64,000 nucleotides of DNA, taken from an uncultured Pelagibacteraceae bacterium. GTDB lineage: Bacteria; Pseudomonadota; Alphaproteobacteria; Pelagibacterales; Pelagibacteraceae. Each line of letters starts with the position of its first letter. Positions within the stretch are counted from its first letter, which is position 1. The notes under the pieces are model-generated. The model saw only the letters and a list, made by a program, of their open reading frames with translations, did not search any database and had not been told where the DNA came from. Of this stretch, positions 43,157 through 52,332 are shown piece by piece. The position numbers and the translations under genes were made by a program. The stretch lies in the NCBI GenBank assembly GCA_902589315.1, contig CACISK010000002.1, positions 62,001 to 126,000 of the forward strand, given 5' to 3'.

Positions 43157-43720
43157 ATGATTCCTATAAAAAATAAAAAAAAAAACTTAGAAGCGACAAT
43201 TGATGAAATGCGCAACTTTGCACTTAATTATGTAGAAAAATTTGCACCATCAAAACAACAGCTAAAAACATATCTTTTAAAGAAATATTTAAGATCTAAA
43301 GTTGATAACGTTAAAAGGAGCAATATTTCAGATCTAATTGAGATCGTAGCTGAAGATTTAGAAAAATCTAAATTTATAAATGATAAATTTTATTCAGAAA
43401 CAAAAGCAAAAAGTCTAATCCAAAGAGGTTCATCAATAAATAAGATTAGAAATTATTTAATAAGCAAAGGAGTTGGAGAAAAATATATAAAAAATACAAT
43501 TGAACAAATTAATGAAAATAATGAAGATCAAGATTTTTTTTCAGCTATAAAAGTTTGTAAAAAAAAAAGAATTGGTCCTTCAAGAACTGAAGATAATAGA
43601 CCTTTATTCTATAAAAAAGATATTGGTATATTAGCAAGATCTGGATTTGATTTTGAAGTTTCCAGAAGAGTAATGGAACTAGATAAAGAGGAATATTTGA
43701 AAATTATAAATCTTCTTTAG
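43157..43720 (+). CDS. recX: RecX-family regulatory protein
   Basis: 187 residues from ATG 43157. The frame is open from 43118, but that would overlap the divergent gene's start. Tandem three-helix units are visible (MRNFALNYVEKFAPSKQQLK, AKSLIQRGSSINKIRNYLIS, and KKDIGILARSGFDFEVSRRV). The family inhibits RecA filaments. Lys-rich throughout. Not next to recA. Its end overlaps a small minus-strand frame by 17 bases. Confidence 0.82.
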   Translation: MIPIKNKKKNLEATIDEMRNFALNYVEKFAPSKQQLKTYLLKKYLRSKVDNVKRSNISDLIEIVAEDLEKSKFINDKFYSETKAKSLIQRGSSINKIRNYLISKGVGEKYIKNTIEQINENNEDQDFFSAIKVCKKKRIGPSRTEDNRPLFYKKDIGILARSGFDFEVSRRVMELDKEEYLKIINLL

Positions 43721-43853
43721 ACTTTTTATTCTTTTCTTCTAAATAATACTGAATTTTGTTTTTGATATAGTTTTTTACCATCACAAATACTATTAATCCA
43801 AAAATTGATACAGAAACTATTATAATTAATATTATTCTTAATTGTTCACTCAT
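43704..43853 (-). CDS. small membrane protein, 49 residues
   Basis: One hydrophobic helix (RIILIIIVSVSIFGLIVFVMV) and a basic tail (KNKIQYYLEEKNKKSKEDL). Its ATG overlaps the stop of cysQ (TAATG), so it is very likely translated by coupling to it. The 3' end overlaps recX on the other strand. No family recognised. Confidence 0.5.
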   Translation of the reverse strand: MSEQLRIILIIIVSVSIFGLIVFVMVKNYIKNKIQYYLEEKNKKSKEDL

Positions 43854-44623
43854 TATATATTTTTATTTCTTTTCAAAATTATACTAGGATTTTTAAAATT
43901 TTCTTTTCCATAAAGTATTTCATTTCCCTCAAAATCTGTAACTATACCCCCCGCATTTTCAAGAATAGCATGCCCTGCTGCTATATCCCACTCACATGCT
44001 CTAGGCTCTGCAACGTAGCCGTCGTATTCATTTGAAGCTATTACACAAAATTTTAAAGAACTTTTCATCCTTTTAAATTCGCTAACATTCATTGTTTGAT
44101 ATATTTTGTTAATTTCAGGTTTTAGTTTATTTGAATATGACACAAATTTAAGTTTATTATTTGAAATTTTTGAACAATCTAATTTTACATGATTATTGTT
44201 TATAATTTCAAACGAACAACCTTTATCATAAGAATAAAAAAATCTATTTTTAGCAGGTGCATATATTATACCTGCTACTGCTCGATTATTAATTATTAAA
44301 CCAGCATTTAAAGTAAATTCATCAAGATCATTAATGTAATCATAAGTTCCATCAATTGGATCTATTAGCCAAAAATCTTTTAAATCTTTCTTGGATTTGT
44401 TATGACTAGTTTCTTCTGATACAATTGGTATTTGAGGAGTTAAATCATTTATTTTCTCAGTTAATATTCTATCAACTTCCAGATCACCATTGCTAACAGG
44501 TGTGTTATCTTCCTTAATTTCTTTTATTAACCCTTTTTCCCTTAATTCTATTGAAACTTTTCCCGCATATAAAAAAGTATCAATCAGTTTTTCAATAGTT
44601 GCTTTTATTTCGATTTGTTTCAT
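43853..44623 (-). CDS. cysQ: 3'(2'),5'-bisphosphate nucleotidase (inositol monophosphatase family)
   Basis: 256 residues. Metal-site motifs of the family: VSEETS, FWLIDPIDGTYDYINDL, and CEWDIAAGHAILENAGGIV. The CysQ branch dephosphorylates PAP to AMP, relieving product inhibition of sulfate-activation and sulfotransfer steps; a plain inositol-phosphatase is the alternative. It follows DUF3553 with stop and start directly adjacent, and precedes a 49-residue membrane protein by a one-base overlap. Confidence 0.8.
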   Translation of the reverse strand: MKQIEIKATIEKLIDTFLYAGKVSIELREKGLIKEIKEDNTPVSNGDLEVDRILTEKINDLTPQIPIVSEETSHNKSKKDLKDFWLIDPIDGTYDYINDLDEFTLNAGLIINNRAVAGIIYAPAKNRFFYSYDKGCSFEIINNNHVKLDCSKISNNKLKFVSYSNKLKPEINKIYQTMNVSEFKRMKSSLKFCVIASNEYDGYVAEPRACEWDIAAGHAILENAGGIVTDFEGNEILYGKENFKNPSIILKRNKNI

Positions 44624-44791
44624 TTATTCTAACTTTTCTAATTCGATATTTTTAGCATTAATAACTTTTTTTCCTACATTTTCGAAATTCACAGTTACTT
44701 TTTCCTTTATAATTGACTGTACTTGTCCTATTCCCCAATCTTTATTATTAGGATTTATAACTTTATCACCTGGTTCAAAATCTAAAATCAT
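44624..44791 (-). CDS. DUF3553 protein, 55 residues
   Basis: The sequence [20 protein letters not shown], then [20 protein letters not shown], fits the DUF3553 pattern (PGDxVxxPxxxxWGxGQVQS, VTVNFxxxGKxxI), an SH3-like fold also seen in CarD/RapZ-type modules. Function unknown. Its stop abuts the cysQ ATG without a gap, and it is divergent from mnmA. Confidence 0.72.
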   Translation of the reverse strand: MILDFEPGDKVINPNNKDWGIGQVQSIIKEKVTVNFENVGKKVINAKNIELEKLE

Positions 44792-44832
44792 TTGATTTTA
44801 CTTATAATAGAAATGAGTATAAATACCACCAC

Positions 44833-45951
44833 ATGAATTTAGAGTTAAACTCAATTGGATTAGATAAAAAACCGTCTGATACAAAAGTAATTGTAGCTAT
44901 GTCTGGTGGTGTAGATTCATCTACAGTGGCTGGTTTGATGAAAATGCAAGGATATAATGTTACTGGTATAACGTTAAAACTATACAACGATAGTAAAGAA
45001 GTTGTTAAATCAAAAGTATGTTGCTCAGGTCAAGATGTTATAGATGCAAAAAGAGTTGCTCATAAATTAGATATTGATCATAAAATTCTTTATTATCAAG
45101 ATAAATTTAAGCAAGGAGTTATTGATAACTTTGTAGAAAGTTACTTAAAAGGAGAAACTCCAATACCATGCGTACAGTGTAATCAAACTGTCAAATTTAA
45201 AGATTTGTATGAAGTTGCTAAAGATTTAAATGCCGATGCTTTGATTACAGGTCATTATGTAAAAAATATAACAATAAATGAAAAAAATAATATGTATAGA
45301 GCAGTAGATGAAAATAGAGATCAAAGTTATTTTCTATTTAATACTACAAGAGAGCAATTAAATTATTTACGATTTCCATTAGGTGGAATGTTAAAAAATG
45401 AAACTAGAGAAATTGCTAAAAAACTAAATTTAAATGTTGCAGATAAGCCAGATAGTCAAGATATATGTTTTGTTCCTAACGGAGACTATTCATCAGTAAT
45501 AAAAAAGTTTAAGCCAGATTCTTTAAAAAAAGGTAATATTAAAAATCTAAATGGTGAAGTAATAGGCGTTCATGATGGAATTATAAATTTTACTATTGGT
45601 CAAAGAAAAGGAATTAAAGTAGCAGACAAAGAGGCATTATATGTAATTAAAATTGATGCAGAAAATAATGAGATAATTGTTGGAGGAAGAGAACATCTAG
45701 GAAAAAAGAAAATTAATTTAAAAAATATTAATCTACTATCGGATAAAAACGAATTAAATGAAAATATATTAGTCAAAGTTAGGTCTACAGGAAAGTTATT
45801 AAGCGCTAATGTAAATTTTATAAACGAGAATGATGCTGAGGTAAATTTAGATAATTCTGAAGATGGTATTTCACCTGGACAAGCATGTGTCTTTTATAAA
45901 AAAGACCAATATGGTCACAAAGTTCTTGGTGGTGGTTGGATTAAAGAATAA
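44833..45951 (+). CDS. mnmA: tRNA-specific 2-thiouridylase
   Basis: 372 residues. PP-loop [20 protein letters not shown] near residue 24, first catalytic Cys in [14 protein letters not shown] (about residue 116), the second in [13 protein letters not shown] (about 210). It adds sulfur to U34 of Glu/Lys/Gln tRNAs in the cytoplasm, with ATP. Start ATG 44833 follows a weak purine site. A highly basic 27-residue minus-strand frame lies 6 bases past its stop. Confidence 0.93.
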   Translation: MNLELNSIGLDKKPSDTKVIVAMSGGVDSSTVAGLMKMQGYNVTGITLKLYNDSKEVVKSKVCCSGQDVIDAKRVAHKLDIDHKILYYQDKFKQGVIDNFVESYLKGETPIPCVQCNQTVKFKDLYEVAKDLNADALITGHYVKNITINEKNNMYRAVDENRDQSYFLFNTTREQLNYLRFPLGGMLKNETREIAKKLNLNVADKPDSQDICFVPNGDYSSVIKKFKPDSLKKGNIKNLNGEVIGVHDGIINFTIGQRKGIKVADKEALYVIKIDAENNEIIVGGREHLGKKKINLKNINLLSDKNELNENILVKVRSTGKLLSANVNFINENDAEVNLDNSEDGISPGQACVFYKKDQYGHKVLGGGWIKE

Positions 45952-45957
45952 TTAATT

Positions 45958-46041
45958 TTACTTTTTCTTATTCTTTTTTCTTGCTCTTCTTTTTTTAGAG
46001 CCCATTTTCCGTCGGCCTCTATGCTTTTTAGGGTATCCCAT
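45958..46041 (-). CDS. very basic 27-residue peptide, possible bS22/mS38-like ribosomal protein
   Basis: MGYPKKHRGRRKMGSKKRRA followed by RKKNKKK: 18 of 27 residues are Lys, Arg or His. A good ribosome site, AAGGAG, sits five bases ahead of the ATG, uncommon strength for this genome. The RRKM-KKRR-R pattern resembles short AURKAIP1/COX24-domain proteins such as actinobacterial bS22. Convergent with mnmA. It is too short for standard gene callers; the identity is a suggestion. Confidence 0.6.
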   Translation of the reverse strand: MGYPKKHRGRRKMGSKKRRARKKNKKK

Positions 46042-46116
46042 AATCTCCTTAGTTTTACAATTTTATTGACTTATTTGAGGGATATAGCATTGTCAATATA
46101 ACTAATCAATTTTTTT

Positions 46117-47295
46117 ATGGTTAATTCAGTTAAAACTTTTTTAAAACAAGTAGGAAAAGATTATCAAAATCAGTCAGTTAATCCGCCAGTAGTAAGAGCT
46201 TCAACGATAATATTTAAAACTTTACAAGATATAAAGAAAACACAAAGCAATTATAAAAAAAATCCTTTAAGTAAAAATTTTGATTATGGCCGAAAAGGAA
46301 CATCAACAACTTTTGCACTACAAGAACTATTAAGAAAAATTGAAAATGCTTATCAAGTTTATTTAACTCCAACAGGATTTGGTGCAGTTTTTCTTGGAGT
46401 GATTAGTGTTGTAAGACCTGGAGATGAAATCATTATTACAGACTCAGTCTACTCTCCCACAAGATTTTTAACTGAAGACTATTTAAAAAAATTCAATATT
46501 AAAGCAGTATTTTATGATCCAAAAAACTTAGATGATTTAAAAAAAAAAATTACTAATAAGACTAAACTTATTTTTGTTGAAAATCCTGGAAGTAACACAT
46601 TTGAATTTCAAGATTTAAAAAAAATATCATCTTTTGCAAAGAATAAGAATATTTATACAGCTATTGATAACACATGGGGAACACCTTATTTAATCAAGCC
46701 TTTAGACTTAGGTTTTGATATGTCTATAGTTTCAGCGACAAAATATTATTCTGGTCATTCAGATGTTATGGGTGGCAGTTTAGCTATTAAAAAAAGACTT
46801 TTTAAAAAAGTTGAATTAAGTCAAAAAGCTGTTGGTTTAAGACTAAGCCCTGATGATGCCTATTTAATTATGAGAGGACTAAGAACATTAGATATTAGGT
46901 TAGACAAGCATCAAGAAAATACAATCAAAGTAGCTAATTTTTTGAGTAAACAAAAAAAAGTTAAAGAGGTTTTTTACCCAATTAAAAAAAATATTAAACA
47001 ATACAAAATGTGGAAAAAGTATTACTCAGGATCATCCGGGTTAATGGGTATAAAAATTATTTCTAAAAATAAAAACTCTGTAATTAAATTTTTGAATAAA
47101 CTAAAATTATTTGCCCATGGTTACAGCTGGGGAGGATTTGAAAGTCTTGCTTTATACCAAGACAAATTGGCACTGGGCAACAGGAGCTACACAAAGCTGA
47201 GTAATAACGAACATATTATAAGATTACATATTGGTTTAGAAGACCCAAATGATTTGATTGCTGACATTAAACAGGCTATTAAATCTTTAAGATGA
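46117..47295 (+). CDS. metC: cystathionine beta-lyase
   Basis: 392 residues, Cys/Met-metabolism PLP family. FDYGRKGTSTTFALQELL, IYTAIDNTWGTPYLIKPLDL, and the Schiff-base Lys in SATKYYSGHSDVMGGS; C-terminal AHGYSWGGFESLAL is characteristic of beta-lyases. Cleaves cystathionine to homocysteine, pyruvate and ammonia. Its stop overlaps the MFS gene by 4 bases. Confidence 0.87.
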   Translation: MVNSVKTFLKQVGKDYQNQSVNPPVVRASTIIFKTLQDIKKTQSNYKKNPLSKNFDYGRKGTSTTFALQELLRKIENAYQVYLTPTGFGAVFLGVISVVRPGDEIIITDSVYSPTRFLTEDYLKKFNIKAVFYDPKNLDDLKKKITNKTKLIFVENPGSNTFEFQDLKKISSFAKNKNIYTAIDNTWGTPYLIKPLDLGFDMSIVSATKYYSGHSDVMGGSLAIKKRLFKKVELSQKAVGLRLSPDDAYLIMRGLRTLDIRLDKHQENTIKVANFLSKQKKVKEVFYPIKKNIKQYKMWKKYYSGSSGLMGIKIISKNKNSVIKFLNKLKLFAHGYSWGGFESLALYQDKLALGNRSYTKLSNNEHIIRLHIGLEDPNDLIADIKQAIKSLR

Positions 47296-48512
47296 ATGAC
47301 ACCAAATTTTTTCCAACAAAAAAAGCATTAGTTACTGTAATAGCTGCATCTGTTGTTGTTATTATTGCATTAGGAATAAGACAAACTTTTGGAATGTTTT
47401 ATTTTGATTTTGCAACTGATTTAGATATCACAATAACACAGTTCGGTTTTACAATGGGATTACAGCTCTTGTTGTGGGGTGTTTTCAGTCCTATGTTTGG
47501 AATTATTACAGACAAGTATGGTGGCAATATTGCAATCTTTATTGGTTTTGTTTTTTATTTGGTAGCAATTTTATTGTTTTATTCAGGTTTTAATACTGGT
47601 TATTATTTTACTATAACAATTGGAATATTAGTTGGTGTTGGACTGGGATCTACAGCAATTAGTATACCTGTTTCAGTTGTTGCAAAACATTTTCCAGTAT
47701 CAAGCAGAACAATAGCAACAGGCATAGTTACATCAGCAGGATCTTTTGGATATTTTATATCACCGCTAATCACTAGATACTCACTTGTTGAACATGGATG
47801 GGAAAATACAATGTTATTTTTCTGTTTCTTTTTAGGTTTAGGACTAATTGTAGCATTATTTGTTTCAACACCAAAAATACCTGTTGGTACAAATCAAAAT
47901 AACAATCAAACAGCTAGAGAAGCTTTAAAAGAGGCTTTTTCAAATAAAAGTTATATCTATCTTACATTAGGTTTCTTTGTATGCGGTTGGCACATTGCTT
48001 TAGTCGCAACTCATATACCCACTTACATGATTGATAAAGGATTACCAGATTGGTGCGCAGCTATGGTATTGGCTTTAATTGGACTTTTTAATATGGTTGG
48101 AACAATTACAAGCGGATATCTTGCAACTAGATACAGTCAAAAAATTTTATTAAGTGCAATTTATCTACTAAGAGGAGTATCAATTATTTATTTCATATTC
48201 CTACCACCAAGTGTTTTTAATTCAGTAATCTTTGGAATAACATTTGGAATGTTGTGGCTATCAACAGTTCCACCAACAAATGGAATAATAGGCAAGGTAT
48301 TTGGAACTAAGTATATCGGATTATTATATGGAATTGTTTTTGTAAGTCATCAAATTGGATCTTTTTTAGGAGCTTATTTGAGTGGAGTTTTCTATGAACT
48401 TAACGGCAATTTTGATTATGCTTGGTACATATCTATCGCATTATCTATTTTTGCTGGTTTGATACATTTACCTATAAAAGAGAAGCCAATTGAAAGACCT
48501 CAAATCGCATAA
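47292..48512 (+). CDS. MFS transporter (monocarboxylate/OFA-like)
   Basis: 406 residues, 12 helices. MGLQLLLWGVFSPMFGIITD, KYGGNIAIFIGF (motif A) and RTIATGIVTSAGSFGYFISP are typical of the monocarboxylate-porter-like branch. Substrate unknown. Coupled to metC (ATGA) and overlapped by 23 bases by pabB. Confidence 0.82.
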   Translation: MNDTKFFPTKKALVTVIAASVVVIIALGIRQTFGMFYFDFATDLDITITQFGFTMGLQLLLWGVFSPMFGIITDKYGGNIAIFIGFVFYLVAILLFYSGFNTGYYFTITIGILVGVGLGSTAISIPVSVVAKHFPVSSRTIATGIVTSAGSFGYFISPLITRYSLVEHGWENTMLFFCFFLGLGLIVALFVSTPKIPVGTNQNNNQTAREALKEAFSNKSYIYLTLGFFVCGWHIALVATHIPTYMIDKGLPDWCAAMVLALIGLFNMVGTITSGYLATRYSQKILLSAIYLLRGVSIIYFIFLPPSVFNSVIFGITFGMLWLSTVPPTNGIIGKVFGTKYIGLLYGIVFVSHQIGSFLGAYLSGVFYELNGNFDYAWYISIALSIFAGLIHLPIKEKPIERPQIA

Positions 48513-49704
48513 ACTTAAATTTAACCCGTATTTAGAAAAACTTTATCAGTCGGATAAACCATTGATAATCTACAAGGTCGATAATGGTTATGACATTTAT
48601 ACAGATTTTTCTAAAAAAATTAATTTATCAAAAAAAAATATACATAAATTTTTAAACTCTTTTCAAAGAATGAAATATAAAAAAGAAACTGATCAATATA
48701 TTGGTTTTTTTGGATATGAAATTTTAAATTATTTACTTGGTATTAAAATTAGCAAACAGTCTAAAAATGGTTTTTATAAAGGAGTTTTTTACAAACCGGA
48801 GACAATAATTAAAATAAGAGATAATATTTCAATATTTTCAAATAAAAAAAAGCAAGAATTTAATAATTATTTTAAACCAACTAAAATTTTATCACCTTTT
48901 AAATTAAATATTAAATATCAAAAATACAAAAAAATATTTGATATTTTTTCAAAAAAAATAAGACAAGGAGAAACATATCAAATAAAAATTTGTACAAAAT
49001 ATCGTAATATATCATCAATAAATCCAATTAATTTTTTCTGGAGATTAATGAAGTCAAATGCTTCACCAGAATCTTTTATGATAAGAGATAAAAATTATTC
49101 TATTGTAAGCTGCTCTCCTGAAACCTTATTATTAAAAAAGGGTAACAAAATTATTACAAAGCCTATTGCTGGCACATTAAGAAAAAGTAAAAAAACGAAC
49201 AGATCTAGTGCCTTAAAGTTTTTTAGAAATAACATTAAAGAGACTAAAGAACACAATATGATTGTTGATATGGAAAGAAGTGATTTATCCAGAGTTTGTA
49301 TTCCAGGAACAGTAAAAATTGATAAAGAAAAGTATGTCGAGGAATACAGGCACTTATTTCATTATGTTACAACTATATCTGGAAGTCTATTAAAGGGTAT
49401 GACTATAAAAAATATTATCAAATCTATGATGCCCGGTGGATCAGTCATAGGCTGTCCCAAAGTAAGAACTTTAGAATTATTAAACCAACAAGAAAAAGAG
49501 AATAGAAATATTTTTACAGGTAGTTTTGGCTATATAAAATTTAATAAAGATATGAGATTTAACATAATAATAAGATCTATATTAAATTATAAAAATACAT
49601 CAGAAATATCTGCGGCATCTGGAGTTGTATTAGATAGTGCAGCAAAAAAAGAATTTAATGAAAACTTCATAAAAGCAAAATCATTATTAGAATTATTTAA
49701 ATGA
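48490..49704 (+). CDS. pabB: aminodeoxychorismate synthase component I
   Basis: 404 residues, chorismate-binding fold. RQGETYQIKICTKYRNISS, KPIAGTLRKSKK, EHNMIVDMERSDLSRVC, MMPGGSVIGCPKVRTLELL and FTGSFGYI are the PabB/TrpE signatures. Shorter than TrpE; the adjacent PabA- and PabC-like genes make folate synthesis the role: chorismate to 4-amino-4-deoxychorismate. TTG start inside the end of the MFS gene; no ATG gives the full N-terminus. Confidence 0.88.
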   Translation: MKDLKSHKLKFNPYLEKLYQSDKPLIIYKVDNGYDIYTDFSKKINLSKKNIHKFLNSFQRMKYKKETDQYIGFFGYEILNYLLGIKISKQSKNGFYKGVFYKPETIIKIRDNISIFSNKKKQEFNNYFKPTKILSPFKLNIKYQKYKKIFDIFSKKIRQGETYQIKICTKYRNISSINPINFFWRLMKSNASPESFMIRDKNYSIVSCSPETLLLKKGNKIITKPIAGTLRKSKKTNRSSALKFFRNNIKETKEHNMIVDMERSDLSRVCIPGTVKIDKEKYVEEYRHLFHYVTTISGSLLKGMTIKNIIKSMMPGGSVIGCPKVRTLELLNQQEKENRNIFTGSFGYIKFNKDMRFNIIIRSILNYKNTSEISAASGVVLDSAAKKEFNENFIKAKSLLELFK

Positions 49705-50267
49705 TTTATATAATAGATCACCAGGATTCATTCACATGGAATGTAGTTCATCAATTCTCTCAATTTGATAAAGTTTATTGTTCAAATTATTTTGAAATAA
49801 ATAACAGTTTATTAAATAAATCTAATACAATTGTATTATCTCCTGGACCCGGTTCACCCAAAGATTATCCAAATACTTCAAAAATTTATAATAAATTTAA
49901 AGGAAGAAAAAAAATCATAGGAATTTGCTTAGGGTACCAGCAAATATTACATTGTGAAAATGCCAAAATTATTCAACAAAGGAGAATATTTCATGGTTAT
50001 CAATCTGAAGTAAAAGTTGTTTCGAATAATTCTATCTTTAGAAAGAATTCTAAATTTAAAGTAGGAAGATATCATTCACTTAAGCTTCAAGAGCCATTTA
50101 TTAAAGAAAATTTTGATATTACTATGAGATGCGTTAAAACTAATATTGCTATGGCTTTTGAAAACAAAAGAGATGATGTATATGGTTTTCAATTTCATCC
50201 AGAATCTTTTTTAACAACAAATGGTAAAATTCTTATTAAAAAAATCTTACAATCGAAAAGATCTTAA
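49701..50267 (+). CDS. pabA: aminodeoxychorismate synthase component II (glutamine amidotransferase)
   Basis: 188 residues, class I amidotransferase. NTIVLSPGPGSPKDYP (oxyanion region), nucleophile in IIGICLGYQQILHCE, catalytic His/Glu in YGFQFHPESFLTT. It gives ammonia to PabB. ATGA-coupled to pabB. A trpG role is possible but no trp genes are near. Confidence 0.88.
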   Translation: MIYIIDHQDSFTWNVVHQFSQFDKVYCSNYFEINNSLLNKSNTIVLSPGPGSPKDYPNTSKIYNKFKGRKKIIGICLGYQQILHCENAKIIQQRRIFHGYQSEVKVVSNNSIFRKNSKFKVGRYHSLKLQEPFIKENFDITMRCVKTNIAMAFENKRDDVYGFQFHPESFLTTNGKILIKKILQSKRS

Positions 50268-50997
50268 AGAAAAAGAATTTAAAGATCTATGGAATGCCCA
50301 TGGGGTATTTACAACTATGTGGATCTATGGAAAACCTCAAAAGATTTTATTTTTTAAAGAACACATAATAAATCTCATTAAGTCTACTAAAAATTACAAA
50401 ATCTTTGATCATAATTTAAAAAGAAATATATTTAAAATAATTAAATCGAATTTAAATAAACAAAAAAATTATAATCATTTATTGCGAATTGCAGTTACCA
50501 AAAGTTTAATTTCCATTTCTTTGAGAGATAAATTAAAAATTAAAAAAAATCTCCAGTTAAAGTTGGTCAATTATAATAGAATTAAGCCTGAGCATAAAAA
50601 TCTGAAGTATAAATTTATATTAAAAAATTTATCTAAAATGGATAATACAAAATCTGATATTGCTCTTTGCTCAAATGGAAAAATTCTAGAAACAGGAACT
50701 TCAAATATTATTTTTATAAAAGATAATAAATATTATTCACCTATAAGAAAATTTTATCGAGGAGTTAATCTAAAGTTTTTTGAAAAGCAATTTAAGATAA
50801 AAAAAACTAATATTGATATAAATAAATTAAATCAATACGAGGAAATACTTCTAATCGGATCTGGTAAGGGAGTTTCTACTGTTTCATCTATAAAAGAGAA
50901 AAACTGGAATAGAAAAAAATATAAATCCTATGAAACTTTTGTAAGTAAATATCAAACTCAAATACTAAAACAAAAAAAATTGAGTAATTATTTATGA
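50221..50997 (+). CDS. pabC: aminodeoxychorismate lyase (class IV aminotransferase)
   Basis: 258 residues. NAHGVFTTMWIYGKPQKILF near the start, LRIAVTKSLISISLRD, and the class-IV motif ILETGTSNIIFIKDNKYYSP. The product of PabAB is split to p-aminobenzoate and pyruvate. The only available ATG is at 50221, 47 bases inside pabA, because conserved residues begin just after it; the long overlap is real. The Schiff-base Lys should be in KPEHKNLKYK-like region (KNLKYKFILKNLSKM). Confidence 0.8.
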   Translation: MVKFLLKKSYNRKDLKEKEFKDLWNAHGVFTTMWIYGKPQKILFFKEHIINLIKSTKNYKIFDHNLKRNIFKIIKSNLNKQKNYNHLLRIAVTKSLISISLRDKLKIKKNLQLKLVNYNRIKPEHKNLKYKFILKNLSKMDNTKSDIALCSNGKILETGTSNIIFIKDNKYYSPIRKFYRGVNLKFFEKQFKIKKTNIDINKLNQYEEILLIGSGKGVSTVSSIKEKNWNRKKYKSYETFVSKYQTQILKQKKLSNYL

Positions 50998-51392
50998 GTA
51001 ATCCTAATAACCCTTGCATATTCTGTTTTACAAAGAAAAAGGAATATCTTTTTGAAAACGAACTAGCTTATGCAACGACTGACACTTACCCTGTATCAAA
51101 ATTTCATTCTCTTATTATTCCAAAGCGGTGTGTTAAAAATTATTTTGATCTAACCTCAAAAGAAATCTTAGCGTGTAATAAATTAATAAAGAAACTGAAA
51201 AAAAAAATTGAAATGAACGATAAATCTGTAAAAGGTTTTAATATTGGTACCAATTCAGGAAAGGTTGCTGGACAATCTATTAATCATTGTCATATTCATC
51301 TGATTCCAAGACGAAAAAATGATGTTAAAAATCCTCAAGGTGGTGTTCGAGCTGTAATTTCTGCTAAACAGCATTATGTAAGGAAAAAGTAA
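50994..51392 (+). CDS. HIT-family hydrolase
   Basis: 132 residues. The histidine triad HCHIHLIPRR is near residue 100; N-terminal CIFCFTKKKEYLFENELAYA has the CxxC typical of many HIT proteins, and FHSLIIPKRCV follows. Hydrolyses or transfers nucleotide monophosphates. ATGA overlap with pabC. In this compact operon its role beside folate synthesis is unclear. Confidence 0.88.
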   Translation: MSNPNNPCIFCFTKKKEYLFENELAYATTDTYPVSKFHSLIIPKRCVKNYFDLTSKEILACNKLIKKLKKKIEMNDKSVKGFNIGTNSGKVAGQSINHCHIHLIPRRKNDVKNPQGGVRAVISAKQHYVRKK

Positions 51393-51425
51393 ACTTTATT
51401 AACATTTTTTTCATCAGATGAGATT

Positions 51426-51444
51426 ATTAGTCAGTTGAACTAAT
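51426..51444 (+). promoter_or_regulatory. inverted repeat upstream of aprM
   Basis: ATTAGTCAGTTGAACTAAT: outer 6-base arms ATTAGT/ACTAAT are perfectly inverted. Lies 55 bp ahead of aprM in a 106-bp gap, where apr control would act. A promoter spacer or a regulator site are both possible. Confidence 0.3.
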
Positions 51445-51498
51445 ATTTTTTATAGATTATGAGAATAGATTAGTATTATATTTAGCGGAGATAATAAT

Positions 51499-52293
51499 AT
51501 GTTCACAACAAATCCATTTGCTGTCCTTTCCTCAACAGTTCCTTCAATTGCTTTGCAAGCATTTGTTTTTTTGATGTTAGCATTAGTAGTGATTGGAACA
51601 CTGATGGATATTATTCATAAGAAGAATGTAAAATATTTTTTTAATAATGCTAAAAAAGCAAAAAAAGCAGCAAGTAGAGAATTAAGTCTTGGAGAGAAAA
51701 CAGCGATAATTTCTAAAACAGTAGTGCATGATATTGGAACTACATCTGAATTAGGTTTGGGTAAAAGAAGATTTGCACATGTTTTAGGAATGTATGGAAC
51801 AATATTATTTTGGATTGGTTCAGGTGTTATGATATTTGGATATTCTTCTCCTAATGCTGTAACCCCAACTATATGGCCAATCATTTGGCACGCTGGTGCA
51901 ATTTTAACTTGCCTTGGAGCTTATTGGTTTTGGTTTTTTTTAAGAGTAGATGTATCTGCTGAAGCTCACTCAGTTTTTAGAATTATAAAAGCAGATTTAT
52001 TTGTTTTAGCTTTAGTATTATCGTCTACGTTTGGTTTAGCTTGGTCGTATTTCCAATATTCAGGATCTACAGGTTTAAGTATTTTATTTTTAATTTTATT
52101 TGCGGTTGCTAACATAGTTTTATTTGGAGGAGTTTACTGGTCTAAATTTGCTCATATGTTTTACAAACCAGGTGCTGCAATTCAAAAAAATTTAGCAGAA
52201 GCAGATGGTTCTAGAGATAATTTACCACCACCTGCAGATGCTCCAGAAAAATTTGGACTTGGAATCAAACGTGAGGCACCAAAGCACTATTAA
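51499..52293 (+). CDS. aprM: AprM, membrane anchor of APS reductase
   Basis: 264 residues, about five helices. MYGTILFWIGSGVMIFGY, WHAGAILTCLGAYWFWFFLR and WSKFAHMFYKPGAAIQKNLA match the cytochrome-b/gamma-type AprM that replaces QmoABC in some sulfur-oxidising bacteria. It would pass electrons from sulfite oxidation to the quinone pool. It starts the aprM-aprB-aprA operon; a TATA-rich leader with the GGAG ribosome site precedes it. Assignment is by gene order and topology. Confidence 0.85.
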   Translation: MFTTNPFAVLSSTVPSIALQAFVFLMLALVVIGTLMDIIHKKNVKYFFNNAKKAKKAASRELSLGEKTAIISKTVVHDIGTTSELGLGKRRFAHVLGMYGTILFWIGSGVMIFGYSSPNAVTPTIWPIIWHAGAILTCLGAYWFWFFLRVDVSAEAHSVFRIIKADLFVLALVLSSTFGLAWSYFQYSGSTGLSILFLILFAVANIVLFGGVYWSKFAHMFYKPGAAIQKNLAEADGSRDNLPPPADAPEKFGLGIKREAPKHY

Positions 52294-52332
52294 TATGATT
52301 GATAAAATTTTAAAGAAAGGTAATAAGTAGAT

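Noticed and set aside
46064..46102. Facing TTGAC elements (TTGACT on plus, TTGACA on minus) as overlapping promoters of metC and the 27-residue peptide
   Set aside because: No acceptable -10 at the right distance on either strand; left uncalled.
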